Assembly (NCBI RefSeq): GCF_000426625.1
Contig: NZ_KE384547.1
Coordinates: forward strand, 542,986-606,985
DNA length: 64,000 bases
Reading direction: 5' to 3'
Source: Psychrilyobacter atlanticus DSM 19335
Lineage (GTDB): Bacteria; Fusobacteriota; Fusobacteriia; Fusobacteriales; Fusobacteriaceae
Part shown: in pieces, positions 53,192 to 62,159 of the stretch
Layout of the letters: every line of letters starts with the position of its first letter
Numbering within the stretch: position 1 is the stretch's first letter
The notes under the pieces: model-generated
The model's input: only the letters and a program-made list of their open reading frames with translations
The model's database searches: none
What the model was told of the DNA's origin: nothing
Program-made: the position numbers and the translations under genes

Positions 53192-54004
53192 ATGGAAAAA
53201 TTTTCAGTTTTGATGTCGGTATATAAAAATGAAAAAGCTGAATATATGAAGTTAGCTTTGGAAAGCATCTATACAGAACAAATATTAAAACCAAATGAGA
53301 TAGTATTAGTTCAAGACGGCCCTCTTACAAAGGAACTTTACGAATTAATAAATAAATATAAAGAAAAATATAAAGGGATTTTAAAAATTGTATCTTTAAA
53401 AAAAAATATGGGGTTAGGAAATGCATTAAATATAGGTTTAAAAAAATGCTCATATGAGATAGTGGCTAGAATGGATACTGATGATATAGCTTTTCCTGAA
53501 AGGTTTGAAAAGCAAATCCCTTATATAAGCAAAAATAAAGAATTGGGAGTGCTCGGAAGCTCTTTATTGGAATTTGAAGGAACTAAAGATAATATATTGG
53601 CAGAAAAAAAAGCACCAATTAAAAATATAGATAAATATATAAAATTTAGGAATCCGATAAATCATCCAACTGTAGTATTTAGAAAATCAGAAGTTTTAGC
53701 TGTAGGGAGTTATAAAGAAATAAATTTATTTGAAGACTATTATTTATGGGCTAGAATGTATATGAATAATAGTAAAATAGAAAATTTAGGAGATGTGTTA
53801 TTATATTTTAGATCATCAATAGAAACGTATGAAAGACGTGGTGGTTGGAAATATGTAAGAGCTGAGTGTAGTTTACAAAAAGAATTTTTTAAAATAAATT
53901 TAATTAATCTAAGTGAGTATATTAGAAATATAATAATAAGGAATTTAGGGAAAATAGTTCCAAATAGAATAAGGAAAATAATTTATTTAGAGTTATTGAG
54001 GTAA
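53192..54004 (+). CDS. Family 2 glycosyltransferase
   Basis: This 270-residue enzyme has a GT-A fold: FSVLMSVYKNEKAEYM at the start, IVLVQDGPL, the metal-binding MDTDDIAFPERF and NHPTVVFRKSEV. No membrane segment is seen, so it likely works on the lipid-linked sugar at the inner face. Donor and acceptor are unknown. GGAGG precedes the ATG. Confidence 0.9.
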   Translation: MEKFSVLMSVYKNEKAEYMKLALESIYTEQILKPNEIVLVQDGPLTKELYELINKYKEKYKGILKIVSLKKNMGLGNALNIGLKKCSYEIVARMDTDDIAFPERFEKQIPYISKNKELGVLGSSLLEFEGTKDNILAEKKAPIKNIDKYIKFRNPINHPTVVFRKSEVLAVGSYKEINLFEDYYLWARMYMNNSKIENLGDVLLYFRSSIETYERRGGWKYVRAECSLQKEFFKINLINLSEYIRNIIIRNLGKIVPNRIRKIIYLELLR

Positions 54005-54071
54005 ATGTATTAGGATATAACGAAAAGTAAATAATAATATATTAAAATCAAATAAAAAATTGAGGTGGAGT

Positions 54072-55250
54072 ATGCCAAAGCTTAAACCATTTAAGGGGTA
54101 TAGATTAAAAAATGAGAATCTTAATAAGTTAGTTCATTTAAATCATAGTTCTTTGAATAAACTGAAAATATTAGAAAAAGAGAAATTAGTTAGATTAGGA
54201 ACTGTAAATGGAAAAATGTCAGATCATATAGAACTTTTAGATAGAGAAAAAGATATTTATTATAATGATTTTTTAGTCAAAGATCTTGAAGATAGTTACT
54301 ATATATATTCGTATGGAGATTTAATAACTAAAAAAGAATATAGAGGGATTCTTGGGAAGGTTCTTGTCAGAGACTATTTAAATGGTAATATAAAAACCCA
54401 TGAATTAACAAGAGATGAAAAAATTACAGATATGGTAAAAAATTTGAAAAACTTTAATAGTGAAACAGCACCTGTATTTTTAACATTTAAGAAACAAGGT
54501 AAAATAGATGAACTATTATTCAGATATTCAAAGGATTCTAACTTAATTCATACAGTGATAATGGGGAATATAGAGAAAAAAATATGGAAAATCTCTAAAA
54601 AAGAGGAAATAGAGCAAATTCAAAAAGAATTTAAAAAAATAGAGACATTTTATATAGCTGACGGACATCATAGATCTTATTCGAAAAGCAAATATAGTGT
54701 AGATAGTAATTTTCTGGCAGTAGTTTTTTCAGAAGATCAAATAGAAGTATTGGATTATAATAGATTAGTAGTCGATTTTAATGGGAGAAACTTAGACGAT
54801 ATTTTTGAAGAGATTGAAAAGGATTTTGAGTTGATAAAAACATCAAAATCAGAAATTTTATGTAGATCTAAGAATGATTTTGTAATATATGTGAATAAAA
54901 CTTGGAATTTATTTAACTTAAGAAAAGGTATAAGAGAAAGCTTAAAAGAAGTAGAAGAGAAATTAGATGTATCAATACTTCAAAATTATGTATTAGATCC
55001 AATATTTGATATAAAAAATCCAACAAGAGATAAAAGAATAAAGTTTTTTGGTGGTTTAGGGCACAAAGAGAAATTAGTGAAAGAAGCAGATAAAGAAAAT
55101 GGAGTTGCATTTTTTCTTTACCCTACAGGAAAAGAAGAGTTTTTTCAAATAGCTGACCAAAATAAGATAATGCCTCCAAAATCTACATGGTTTGAACCTA
55201 AAATAGCATCAGGAATAATAATTCATAAATACAAAGAGGGTGAAGAATAA
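54072..55250 (+). CDS. DUF1015 family protein
   Basis: This 392-residue soluble protein starts PKLKPFKGYR, has the family motif FYIADGHHRSYSK near residue 195 and ends with MPPKSTWFEPKIASGI, the hallmarks of DUF1015. No function is established that I can name with certainty. It shares one base with the next gene (TAATG), and the third gene overlaps the second, so the three form a tightly coupled cassette in the polysaccharide locus. A role in preparing a small phosphorylated amino compound is possible. ATG at 54072 follows GAGGTGGAG. Confidence 0.85.
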   Translation: MPKLKPFKGYRLKNENLNKLVHLNHSSLNKLKILEKEKLVRLGTVNGKMSDHIELLDREKDIYYNDFLVKDLEDSYYIYSYGDLITKKEYRGILGKVLVRDYLNGNIKTHELTRDEKITDMVKNLKNFNSETAPVFLTFKKQGKIDELLFRYSKDSNLIHTVIMGNIEKKIWKISKKEEIEQIQKEFKKIETFYIADGHHRSYSKSKYSVDSNFLAVVFSEDQIEVLDYNRLVVDFNGRNLDDIFEEIEKDFELIKTSKSEILCRSKNDFVIYVNKTWNLFNLRKGIRESLKEVEEKLDVSILQNYVLDPIFDIKNPTRDKRIKFFGGLGHKEKLVKEADKENGVAFFLYPTGKEEFFQIADQNKIMPPKSTWFEPKIASGIIIHKYKEGEE

Positions 55251-57070
55251 TGCAAGGACTGATATTAGCAGCAGGAATGGGAAATAGACTGGGTGAATAT
55301 ACTAACGATAACACTAAGTGTATGGTAGAAGTTAATGGAAATAGATTAATAGATCTAGCTTTAGAAAAATTATATAACTGCGGCGTTAGAAAAACAATTA
55401 TGGTTATAGGATATAAAGGTGAGAATGTAAAGAAGTACCTGGGGTCAAACTATAAAGAAATGGAAATAGAATATGTTGAAAATGATGTCTATAATAAAAC
55501 AAATAATATCTATTCATTGTGGCTTGCAAAAGATAAGCTAATTGAAGATGACACAATATTAATTGAAAGTGATTTAATATTCGACGAGAAAATATTAAGG
55601 GATTTAATTGAAAGTAACGACAAAAATAGTGCTGTTGTATCAAAATTTGAAAGATGGATGGACGGAACTGTAACAGTGTTAAATAAAAAGCGAGAAATTG
55701 TAAGTTTTATTCCAGGAGTAAACTTTGATTGGGCAGCAACAAAAGAGTATTATAAAACTGTAAATATTTATAAGTTTTCCAAAGAGTTTTCTGAAAATAC
55801 GTATGTTCCATTTTTGGAAGCATATATAAAAACCTTAGGAAATAATGAATATTATGAGCAAGTTTTAAGAGTAATATCCCAGTTGACAGAAGTAGATTTT
55901 AAAGCACACATATTAACTGAAGAAAAATGGTACGAGATTGATGATGCTCAAGATTTAGATATAGCTGGTGCTATATTTGCCAAGGGAGAAGAAAAATTAG
56001 AGAAATTTCAAAAAAGATATGGAGGTTACTGGAGATTTCCAAGAGTAAAAGATTTTTGTTATTTAGTAAATCCTTATTTTCCTAACAAAGAGATGTTAGA
56101 TGAATTTAAATATAACTTTGATACATTATTATCTGAGTATCCTTCTGGTCAAGGGGTTCAAAATTTATTAGCAGGAAAGATGTTTGCTTGTAATCCTAAA
56201 AATATAATTGTAGGAAATGGAGCCGCAGAATTGATAAAAATAATAACTAATGAGATCGAAGGGAAATTTGGAGTTATATTCCCTACATTTAATGAATATC
56301 CTGAAAGGATAGGCTACGATAGAGTGGAACAGTTTATACCTAAAAATAATGAATTTAAATATTCTTCTGATGAATTAATCGAGTTTTCTAAAACAATAAA
56401 AGCATTAATCCTTATAAATCCAGATAATCCAAGTGGACACTTTTTAAGAAAAGAAGATATCATTAAAATCTTAGACTCTTTTGAAGAAACAGGTCAATAC
56501 TTAATTCTAGATGAATCATTTGTAGATTTTGCAGGGAAAGAGGAGATGTACTCAGCTATTGATAATGAATTAATGAATAGGTATAAAAATTTAATAGTTA
56601 TTAAAAGTATCAGTAAAAGCTATGGAGTACCTGGATCAAGGCTGGGAATACTGGCAACAGCTAATAAAAATATAATGGATAAGGTAAAAAAAGAAGTATC
56701 TATTTGGAATATTAACTCATTTGGAGAGTATTTTTTGCAAATATTTGGGAAGTATTCAAAAGTATATTTAAAGGCTTGTCACCAAATTGCGAATGAGAGA
56801 GATAGATTTTATGGCGAATTACAAAATATAAGTTTTTTAAATGTAGTTCCATCAAAAGCTAATTATTTCTTGTGTGAATTAACTAATGATTTTACAGCAA
56901 CGCAACTTGCAACTAAATTATTGAATGATGACGATCTATATATAAAAGATTTAACGGGAAAGATAGGAATTGAAGGGGAAAAATATATCAGGTTAGCTGT
57001 AAGGGATAAAAGTGATAATGATTATCTTTTAGAAAAACTAAAAGGGGTTGAATTTAAAAGTGAAAGATAA
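55250..57070 (+). CDS. Fusion of LicC-like nucleotidyltransferase and HisC/CobD-like PLP enzyme
   Basis: This 606-residue protein has two parts. Residues 1-235 are a nucleotidyltransferase (GLILAAGMGNRLGEY, TKCMVEVNG, ESDLIFDE) close to phosphocholine or sugar-phosphate cytidylyltransferases. Residues about 255-600 are a fold-type I PLP enzyme of the aminotransferase I/II class, with LINPDNPSG, LDESFVDFAG and the PLP-lysine motif SISKSYGVPGSRLGI. That class includes HisC, and CobD, a phosphothreonine decarboxylase. The likely job is to make an amino-alcohol phosphate and activate it with CTP for transfer to a polysaccharide. Overlap with the first and third genes indicates one operon. Confidence 0.85.
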   Translation: MQGLILAAGMGNRLGEYTNDNTKCMVEVNGNRLIDLALEKLYNCGVRKTIMVIGYKGENVKKYLGSNYKEMEIEYVENDVYNKTNNIYSLWLAKDKLIEDDTILIESDLIFDEKILRDLIESNDKNSAVVSKFERWMDGTVTVLNKKREIVSFIPGVNFDWAATKEYYKTVNIYKFSKEFSENTYVPFLEAYIKTLGNNEYYEQVLRVISQLTEVDFKAHILTEEKWYEIDDAQDLDIAGAIFAKGEEKLEKFQKRYGGYWRFPRVKDFCYLVNPYFPNKEMLDEFKYNFDTLLSEYPSGQGVQNLLAGKMFACNPKNIIVGNGAAELIKIITNEIEGKFGVIFPTFNEYPERIGYDRVEQFIPKNNEFKYSSDELIEFSKTIKALILINPDNPSGHFLRKEDIIKILDSFEETGQYLILDESFVDFAGKEEMYSAIDNELMNRYKNLIVIKSISKSYGVPGSRLGILATANKNIMDKVKKEVSIWNINSFGEYFLQIFGKYSKVYLKACHQIANERDRFYGELQNISFLNVVPSKANYFLCELTNDFTATQLATKLLNDDDLYIKDLTGKIGIEGEKYIRLAVRDKSDNDYLLEKLKGVEFKSER

Positions 57071-58016
57071 AAATAAATCTTTAGTTTTAAGTTATAGTGA
57101 TATAAAAGAAATGAAATTGTCTATAAAAAATATAATAGATGAGATTAAAAGCACAGTAGTAAAGCATGCAAATAATGAGGTTTATTTAGAGCCTAAAATC
57201 ACTTTAAGACCTCGAGAAGGACAATTTTATACAGCTATGCCAGGTGGAATAAAAGATGAATATTTAGGGTTAAAGTTAATAGAAAGATTTGATAAAAGTG
57301 AAAATACTCCAGGAATATTTGGTACACTATTACTAAATGATGAGAAGACAGGGAAGCTACTTTCAATTATGGATGCGACATGGTTGACTTCAATAAGAAC
57401 AGGTGCTATAGCAGCTATAACTATGGAGAAATTAGCCCAAAAAGGCTTTGATTCTATATCTATAATTGGATTAGGAAATACAGCTATGGCTTCTTTAATT
57501 TGTATAAAAGAAATTTTTCCTGATTTAAAGAAAATTAATATCCTAGCATATAAAGATGCTCACAATAGATTTATGAAGAGATTTGAAGGCTATGATTTTG
57601 AATTTAATGTTTACGAAGATTTAGAGTCTGTTATAAAAGCTAGTAAGGTAGTAATAACTAGTGTTACTTATGCAGGTAAACCCTTTGTGAAAAAGGAATG
57701 GCTACAAGATGGAGTGTTAGCTATTCCTATTCATGCAAGAGGATGGCAAGAATGTGATCCTTATTTTGATAAAGTTTATACAGACGATTATGGACATACA
57801 AAACATTTTATTCCAAACTTGACTGCAGAACTAGGAGAAGTAGTAGCAGGATATAAAAAAGGGAGAGAAAGCGATGCAGAAAAAATAATTGCTTATAATA
57901 TAGGAATGGCAATAGATGATATAGCTGTAGCTAAACTGATATATAAGAAAGCTTTAATAGAGAAAAAAGGAGTATATATAGATATCGCAGATTATAATGA
58001 AGAATATTATGTTTAG
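57060..58016 (+). CDS. Ornithine cyclodeaminase / mu-crystallin family protein
   Basis: This 318-residue NAD(P)-dependent protein has the family start (LSYSDIKEM), GGIKDEYLGLKLIERF, the substrate-loop SIMDATWLTSIRTGA and the dinucleotide motif IIGLGNTAMAS. The family includes ornithine cyclodeaminase, imine reductases, alanine dehydrogenase and the SbnB amino-acid dehydrogenase, so the substrate is open. GTG at 57060 lies 12 bases after GGGG; TTG at 57048 lies directly next to it, so the start is uncertain by four codons. It overlaps the end of the fusion gene. It ends at TAG, but the same frame remains open for 70 codons after it. Confidence 0.82.
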   Translation: MKDKNKSLVLSYSDIKEMKLSIKNIIDEIKSTVVKHANNEVYLEPKITLRPREGQFYTAMPGGIKDEYLGLKLIERFDKSENTPGIFGTLLLNDEKTGKLLSIMDATWLTSIRTGAIAAITMEKLAQKGFDSISIIGLGNTAMASLICIKEIFPDLKKINILAYKDAHNRFMKRFEGYDFEFNVYEDLESVIKASKVVITSVTYAGKPFVKKEWLQDGVLAIPIHARGWQECDPYFDKVYTDDYGHTKHFIPNLTAELGEVVAGYKKGRESDAEKIIAYNIGMAIDDIAVAKLIYKKALIEKKGVYIDIADYNEEYYV

Positions 58017-58234
58017 AATTATAGTAGAATTTTAAGGTGTGTAGATAGTCTAAACATAAATAATGTTGTTAATTGGGCACAAGATAATATGGGAAAAGAA
58101 TATTTAATTAACAATAAGATAAATCCCAATAATAAAGAGGGATTGTATCCACAAAATTCAGGTATTAAAACAAAAGAAGAGTTAATTAAGTATCTAAATG
58201 AAAAATATGGAGAAAATTGTAATAAAATTATTTA
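58017..58234 (+). pseudogene. Open frame in phase after the ornithine-cyclodeaminase-like stop
   Basis: After the TAG at 58014-58016 the same frame is open for about 72 codons to a TAG near 58234 (NYSRILRCVDSLNINNVVNW and on to YGENCNKII). It has no start codon with ribosome binding site that I favour. It may be a broken C-terminal piece of another gene. I do not recognise it. Confidence 0.35.
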
Positions 58235-58321
58235 GAAAACTTGGTTTAATGGCAGAGATTTTAAAAATCTATAGTATTTTGAGATATCTATTTATAAAAT
58301 TATAAGAATTCAAAATGTAAT

Positions 58322-58352
58322 AAGGATCAGAAGAAGTACTCTTCTGATCCAA
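58322..58352. repeat. Perfect 11-bp inverted repeat
   Basis: GGATCAGAAGA-AGTAC-TCTTCTGATCC lies between the two gene remnants. The flanks are A-rich on the right, and there is no clear T run, so it may be a terminator weak on both strands or a leftover of a mobile element. Confidence 0.5.
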
Positions 58353-58439
58353 AAAGTTCAAATTACAAATATTCATTTTTGAGAGAAAATACTCTCGTTT
58401 ACTGTGCTACAAATTTGTATGAAATATTAGAAATATAAT

Positions 58440-58694
58440 TAGGTTAAAAAAACTTTACATTTAGAAACATGGTGTGAAGAAGATGACATAAGATACTTTG
58501 AAAGATATCAAGAAAAGCATATCTTTAAATAAACTAATATTTTTCCTCTGAAAAAATATAAATTTTACAATGTAGAAGTATTAGGTCCGACTACAGACAA
58601 AATTTTAATATATTTATATGGCTCTGACTATAGGGGTGTTTTTTATAAAAAAGTATCATTTTATAAAAAAGAAAATTTTATTAAAAGATTTTAA
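58440..58694 (+). pseudogene. Decayed LicD-family gene
   Basis: The frame starting after a TAG at 58440 reads KTLHLETWCEEDDIRYFERY then QEKHIFK, a stop at 58530-58532, and in the same frame TNIFPLKKYKFYNVEVLGPT, ending YLYGSDYRGVFYKKVSFYKK with a stop at 58692-58694. IFPLKKYKF and YLYGSDY are typical of the C-terminal part of LicD proteins. The N-terminal catalytic part (the DYGTLLG and acidic motif) is missing. It is thus a truncated gene with an internal stop, the third LicD-type sequence in the locus. Confidence 0.65.
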
Positions 58695-58759
58695 AGCTGT
58701 CAAAATAGAGATGAATTTTTAATAATTAAAATCATAAAAAATAAGCAAAAGGACAAATT

Positions 58760-60220
58760 ATGAAAAAGAGTATTACAAAAAATTTTATATATAGCATGTT
58801 GTTAAATATAATGAACTTGGTAGTTCCTATTTTAATAACTCCATTTATTTTTAAAAAATTAGGTCCTGAAAGTATAGGAGAAGTAGAATTTACTTATTCA
58901 TTAGCAAAATATTTTTTAATAATAGCAACATTTGGAACATTAACTTATGGGTTAAGAGAATTAAGTAAAGTGAAAGATAATAAAAAACAAAGTAATTTAG
59001 TATTTTCAGAGATTTATTCTATTAAAATACTAATGACATTATTATGCACAGCAACCTATTATGTATATGTATATATACAATTTAGAGAGAAAGAAACCTA
59101 TGGGTTATTTTTAATTTTAGGTGGATTAATAATTTCTAATTTATTCAATATAGAATGGGTGAATAGAGCATATGAAAACTTTAAATTTATAGCTATAAAA
59201 ACTATCATAATAAGATTAATCTACATAATTCTTATAGTTTTATTAATAAAAGATAAAAATTCTAAGCAATTATATTTAAGTTTAATAGTTATCAATGAAA
59301 TGTTAAATTATATAGTTAGTTATATATATATATTTAAAAATAATATTTCTTATAGAGTTAAAGATGTGAAAATCTCTAATTTAAAGTATCACTTTAAATT
59401 ATTGCTAGTAATAGTTTTAATGATTAATGCAAATGTATTGTATACACAATTTGATAAAATAATGTTAGGGTTTTATTCTACTAAAAATGAAGTTGCATAT
59501 TATTCAATAGGACAAAAAGTTATGGGGATAAGCTATACAATAGTAATGACAATGGTATCAGTAAGTGTGCCTAGGCTTTCATATTATTTAGCAAATGAAA
59601 AAGAAAAATATTATAAGTTACTAAATAAATTAATTGAATTTTTATCATTATTAGTAATACCGATGTCTATAGGTATAATAGGATTGAGCAAGGAAATAAT
59701 ATTATTCTTTGGAGGAACTCAATATTTGGAAGCGGATTTGTCAATTAAATATTTTGGATTTAGGCTTGTAGTTGCAGGAGCGGCAGGAATACTAAATGGT
59801 CAAATATTATTTTTGCATAAAAAAGAAAAAATAATATTTAAGTTTTTGGTAATCTCAGGGATATTAAATGTAATTTTAAAATTCAGTTTAATAAGGTTTG
59901 AAAATTTAAATTCTTCAACGGCTATTTTAACAACAATAATAGCTGAAATATTTTGTATATCTTTATATTATTCTTATATAATTAAAAAGCTAAAAATAAG
60001 TTTAAATAGATATAAAGCAATAAGAACATATGTAGTTATAAGTTTTGCTTTTATACCAACTATTTACTTTATAAAACAATTTTCATTTCAATATATATTA
60101 ACAATAATTTTTTCGATTATAGTTTGTATAGTGATATATACTATAGGATTATTAATGGCAAAAGATAAATCGTTTTTAGAAATAATAAAGATAATTAATA
60201 GAAAATTTAAAAGGAGATAA
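58760..60220 (+). CDS. Wzx-type polysaccharide flippase
   Basis: This 486-residue membrane protein of the MATE/Wzx fold has about 12-14 hydrophobic helices. The start KNFIYSMLLNIMNLVVPILI and the segment FKKLGPESIGEVEFTYSLAKYF are as in O-antigen and capsule flippases. It moves the lipid-linked repeat unit across the inner membrane. Very AT-rich. ATG has weak GGACAAATT upstream. It is followed after one base by a LicD gene. Confidence 0.9.
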   Translation: MKKSITKNFIYSMLLNIMNLVVPILITPFIFKKLGPESIGEVEFTYSLAKYFLIIATFGTLTYGLRELSKVKDNKKQSNLVFSEIYSIKILMTLLCTATYYVYVYIQFREKETYGLFLILGGLIISNLFNIEWVNRAYENFKFIAIKTIIIRLIYIILIVLLIKDKNSKQLYLSLIVINEMLNYIVSYIYIFKNNISYRVKDVKISNLKYHFKLLLVIVLMINANVLYTQFDKIMLGFYSTKNEVAYYSIGQKVMGISYTIVMTMVSVSVPRLSYYLANEKEKYYKLLNKLIEFLSLLVIPMSIGIIGLSKEIILFFGGTQYLEADLSIKYFGFRLVVAGAAGILNGQILFLHKKEKIIFKFLVISGILNVILKFSLIRFENLNSSTAILTTIIAEIFCISLYYSYIIKKLKISLNRYKAIRTYVVISFAFIPTIYFIKQFSFQYILTIIFSIIVCIVIYTIGLLMAKDKSFLEIIKIINRKFKRR

Positions 60221-60221
60221 T

Positions 60222-60941
60222 ATGCTAATTGAATTAAAAAGTAAATTTAAAAAAATATGTTTTAAATTAGGAATATCAAATTTAGGGAAAAAAATATATT
60301 TAGTATTATTTTCTAAATGTTTTGAAAATAATTTAAATAAAAATTTCAAAAAAAATGGTGAAGAAATCCTTAGAAAATTATACAATGCATTTGATGAAGT
60401 GGGATTAAAATGTTGGTTAGATTATGGAACGTTACTGGGTTATGTAAGAGAAAAAGACTTTATTTCCCATGATTTAGATATCGATGTTTCTACTTTATTA
60501 TCTAATAAAGGGGAAGAGTTACAAATAGCTTTAGAAAATCAAGGATTTAAAAAAGTTGCTGATCTAGAAATAGACAATGGAAAGTATGGGGCAGAAGAAA
60601 CATATAGATATAAAGGTGTCGATTTTGATATATTTTTTTATAGAGAGCATGAAGGTAAATATTTGACACACGGTTTTACAAGAAAAGATAATTTAACTTG
60701 GGACGAGACAGAAAAAAAATTAGGAGGATTAATTGTCAGAGAGTTAACATTTTCCTTGTTCGAATTGGAAAAAATTAACTTTAAAGGGGTCCAATGTTAT
60801 ATTCCCTCAAATGCAGAGCAACACTTAGAGGAACATTATGGTTCAGGATATATAAAACCTGATGATAATTATGAAGCTAAAAAACAAAATAGAAAGACAT
60901 TAAATAAAAAAATAGGAAAAATTAAATTAAATATAAAATGA
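60222..60941 (+). CDS. LicD family phosphotransferase
   Basis: This 239-residue protein is of the LicD family, which transfers phosphocholine or similar groups from a CDP donor to a saccharide. The nucleotidyltransferase-fold motif is WLDYGTLLGYVREKDFISHD then LDIDVS, near residues 66-90, with VDFDIFFY as a third acidic motif and EHYGSGYIKPDD at the end. It begins with a short basic, hydrophobic stretch (KFKKICFKLGISNLGKKIYL). AGGAG precedes the ATG. The donor may be made by the fusion at 55250. Confidence 0.87.
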   Translation: MLIELKSKFKKICFKLGISNLGKKIYLVLFSKCFENNLNKNFKKNGEEILRKLYNAFDEVGLKCWLDYGTLLGYVREKDFISHDLDIDVSTLLSNKGEELQIALENQGFKKVADLEIDNGKYGAEETYRYKGVDFDIFFYREHEGKYLTHGFTRKDNLTWDETEKKLGGLIVRELTFSLFELEKINFKGVQCYIPSNAEQHLEEHYGSGYIKPDDNYEAKKQNRKTLNKKIGKIKLNIK

Positions 60942-60951
60942 AGGTGTATAA

Positions 60952-62142
60952 ATGAGAATAAAAATAGAAGAAGTTATTTTAATCCTAGGGACTATTTTAT
61001 GTCCACTGTTATTTTTCCCATTAATATTTTTAGAAAGCTTAGTGAATAAAGAAATAAAAAAAAAATTCATATTTTCATTAGGAATTTTAGCATATCTGTA
61101 TATTCCTACAACATTTGACGATTTAAGTAGAATTTATATTGAGTATGAAACTCTAATAATAGATCAATGGGTAGACATTTTTAATAGAAAAGATTTTTTT
61201 CTACCTCTAACAATCTATTTAAAAAATCGATTTTGGTTTAGTAAAGAATTAATGCCGTTTTTAGCATTAATAGTAATTTATGGAAGTAGTTTTAAAATAT
61301 TTAATAAATTAGTTGAAGTTAAATCTAAATCTAAAATTAAAATAATTGAGTTTCTGTTTTTATTTTTATTACTCTTTACGAATTTGATACCAAGAGATAT
61401 AATAACAAAAGTTCGAATGCCATTGTCGTTAGGAATTATTTTATATTCTATCTATATAAGAGTGTATGAAAATAAAAAAAATAAAGCTATAATAATTTCT
61501 ATTTTTGCTTTTACGACTCATTATTCATCAATAGTATATGTTTTTTTATGCTCATTTTTAGGAAATAAAAAAATAAAAAAAATGATCGATGTGTTATTCT
61601 GTATCTCACCTTTATTTTATTTATTAACTCCTAAACTATTATATACTTTACTACAATTTTTACCTATTCCTTCAAAATTTGATCGATCGATCTATACGTA
61701 TACATTAGGTAGCTATGGAATAGGATATGAGAAGGCAATAAATGCAAAGATTTATAGTTATACATATAATTTAGTAGGATATTTTAATTTATTATATTTA
61801 TTTTTATTTAAAGGAAAATCTAAACTAAGACCATATGCAAAGGGGTTATGGGTATTTGGAAGTATATTTCACGTGGTTAATAATTTATTTTTTAGATTTT
61901 CGTTTCTACCAAGAATATTAACTGTTTTAGTCATGGTTGATGAGTATTTAATAGAGAATAAAAAAACTAAATGTAAATATGAATATATGATTTTTTATTT
62001 ATTAGTATCAATAATTTTATTTTCATTGACATTATACATGATGCGGGAAAGTATTTTAGAGAGTTGGATAAAAAAATGTTATTACAATATAATAATGGTA
62101 TTTAATAATAATATTAAAATAAATGAATTTATAATAAAGTAA
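60952..62142 (+). CDS. EpsG/Wzy-like polysaccharide polymerase
   Basis: This 396-residue membrane protein has about 10 helices and a periplasmic-loop style seen in EpsG-type Wzy polymerases (TTFDDLSRIYIEYETLI near residue 45-61, then PRDIITKVRMPLSLGIILYS). Wzy proteins have low identity, so the call rests on topology and on its place between Wzx and glycan-modifying genes. It would join repeat units at the periplasmic face, with chain length set by the Wzz-like protein. GAAGGTG precedes the ATG. Confidence 0.75.
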   Translation: MRIKIEEVILILGTILCPLLFFPLIFLESLVNKEIKKKFIFSLGILAYLYIPTTFDDLSRIYIEYETLIIDQWVDIFNRKDFFLPLTIYLKNRFWFSKELMPFLALIVIYGSSFKIFNKLVEVKSKSKIKIIEFLFLFLLLFTNLIPRDIITKVRMPLSLGIILYSIYIRVYENKKNKAIIISIFAFTTHYSSIVYVFLCSFLGNKKIKKMIDVLFCISPLFYLLTPKLLYTLLQFLPIPSKFDRSIYTYTLGSYGIGYEKAINAKIYSYTYNLVGYFNLLYLFLFKGKSKLRPYAKGLWVFGSIFHVVNNLFFRFSFLPRILTVLVMVDEYLIENKKTKCKYEYMIFYLLVSIILFSLTLYMMRESILESWIKKCYYNIIMVFNNNIKINEFIIK

Positions 62143-62159
62143 AAGTTTGGAGGGAACAA

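Noticed and set aside
54072-58016. Phosphonate (2-aminoethylphosphonate) pathway with a PntC-type fusion
   Set aside because: No PEP mutase or phosphonopyruvate decarboxylase is in the window, and the PLP part has class I/II motifs rather than the class V type. It cannot be excluded beyond the window end.
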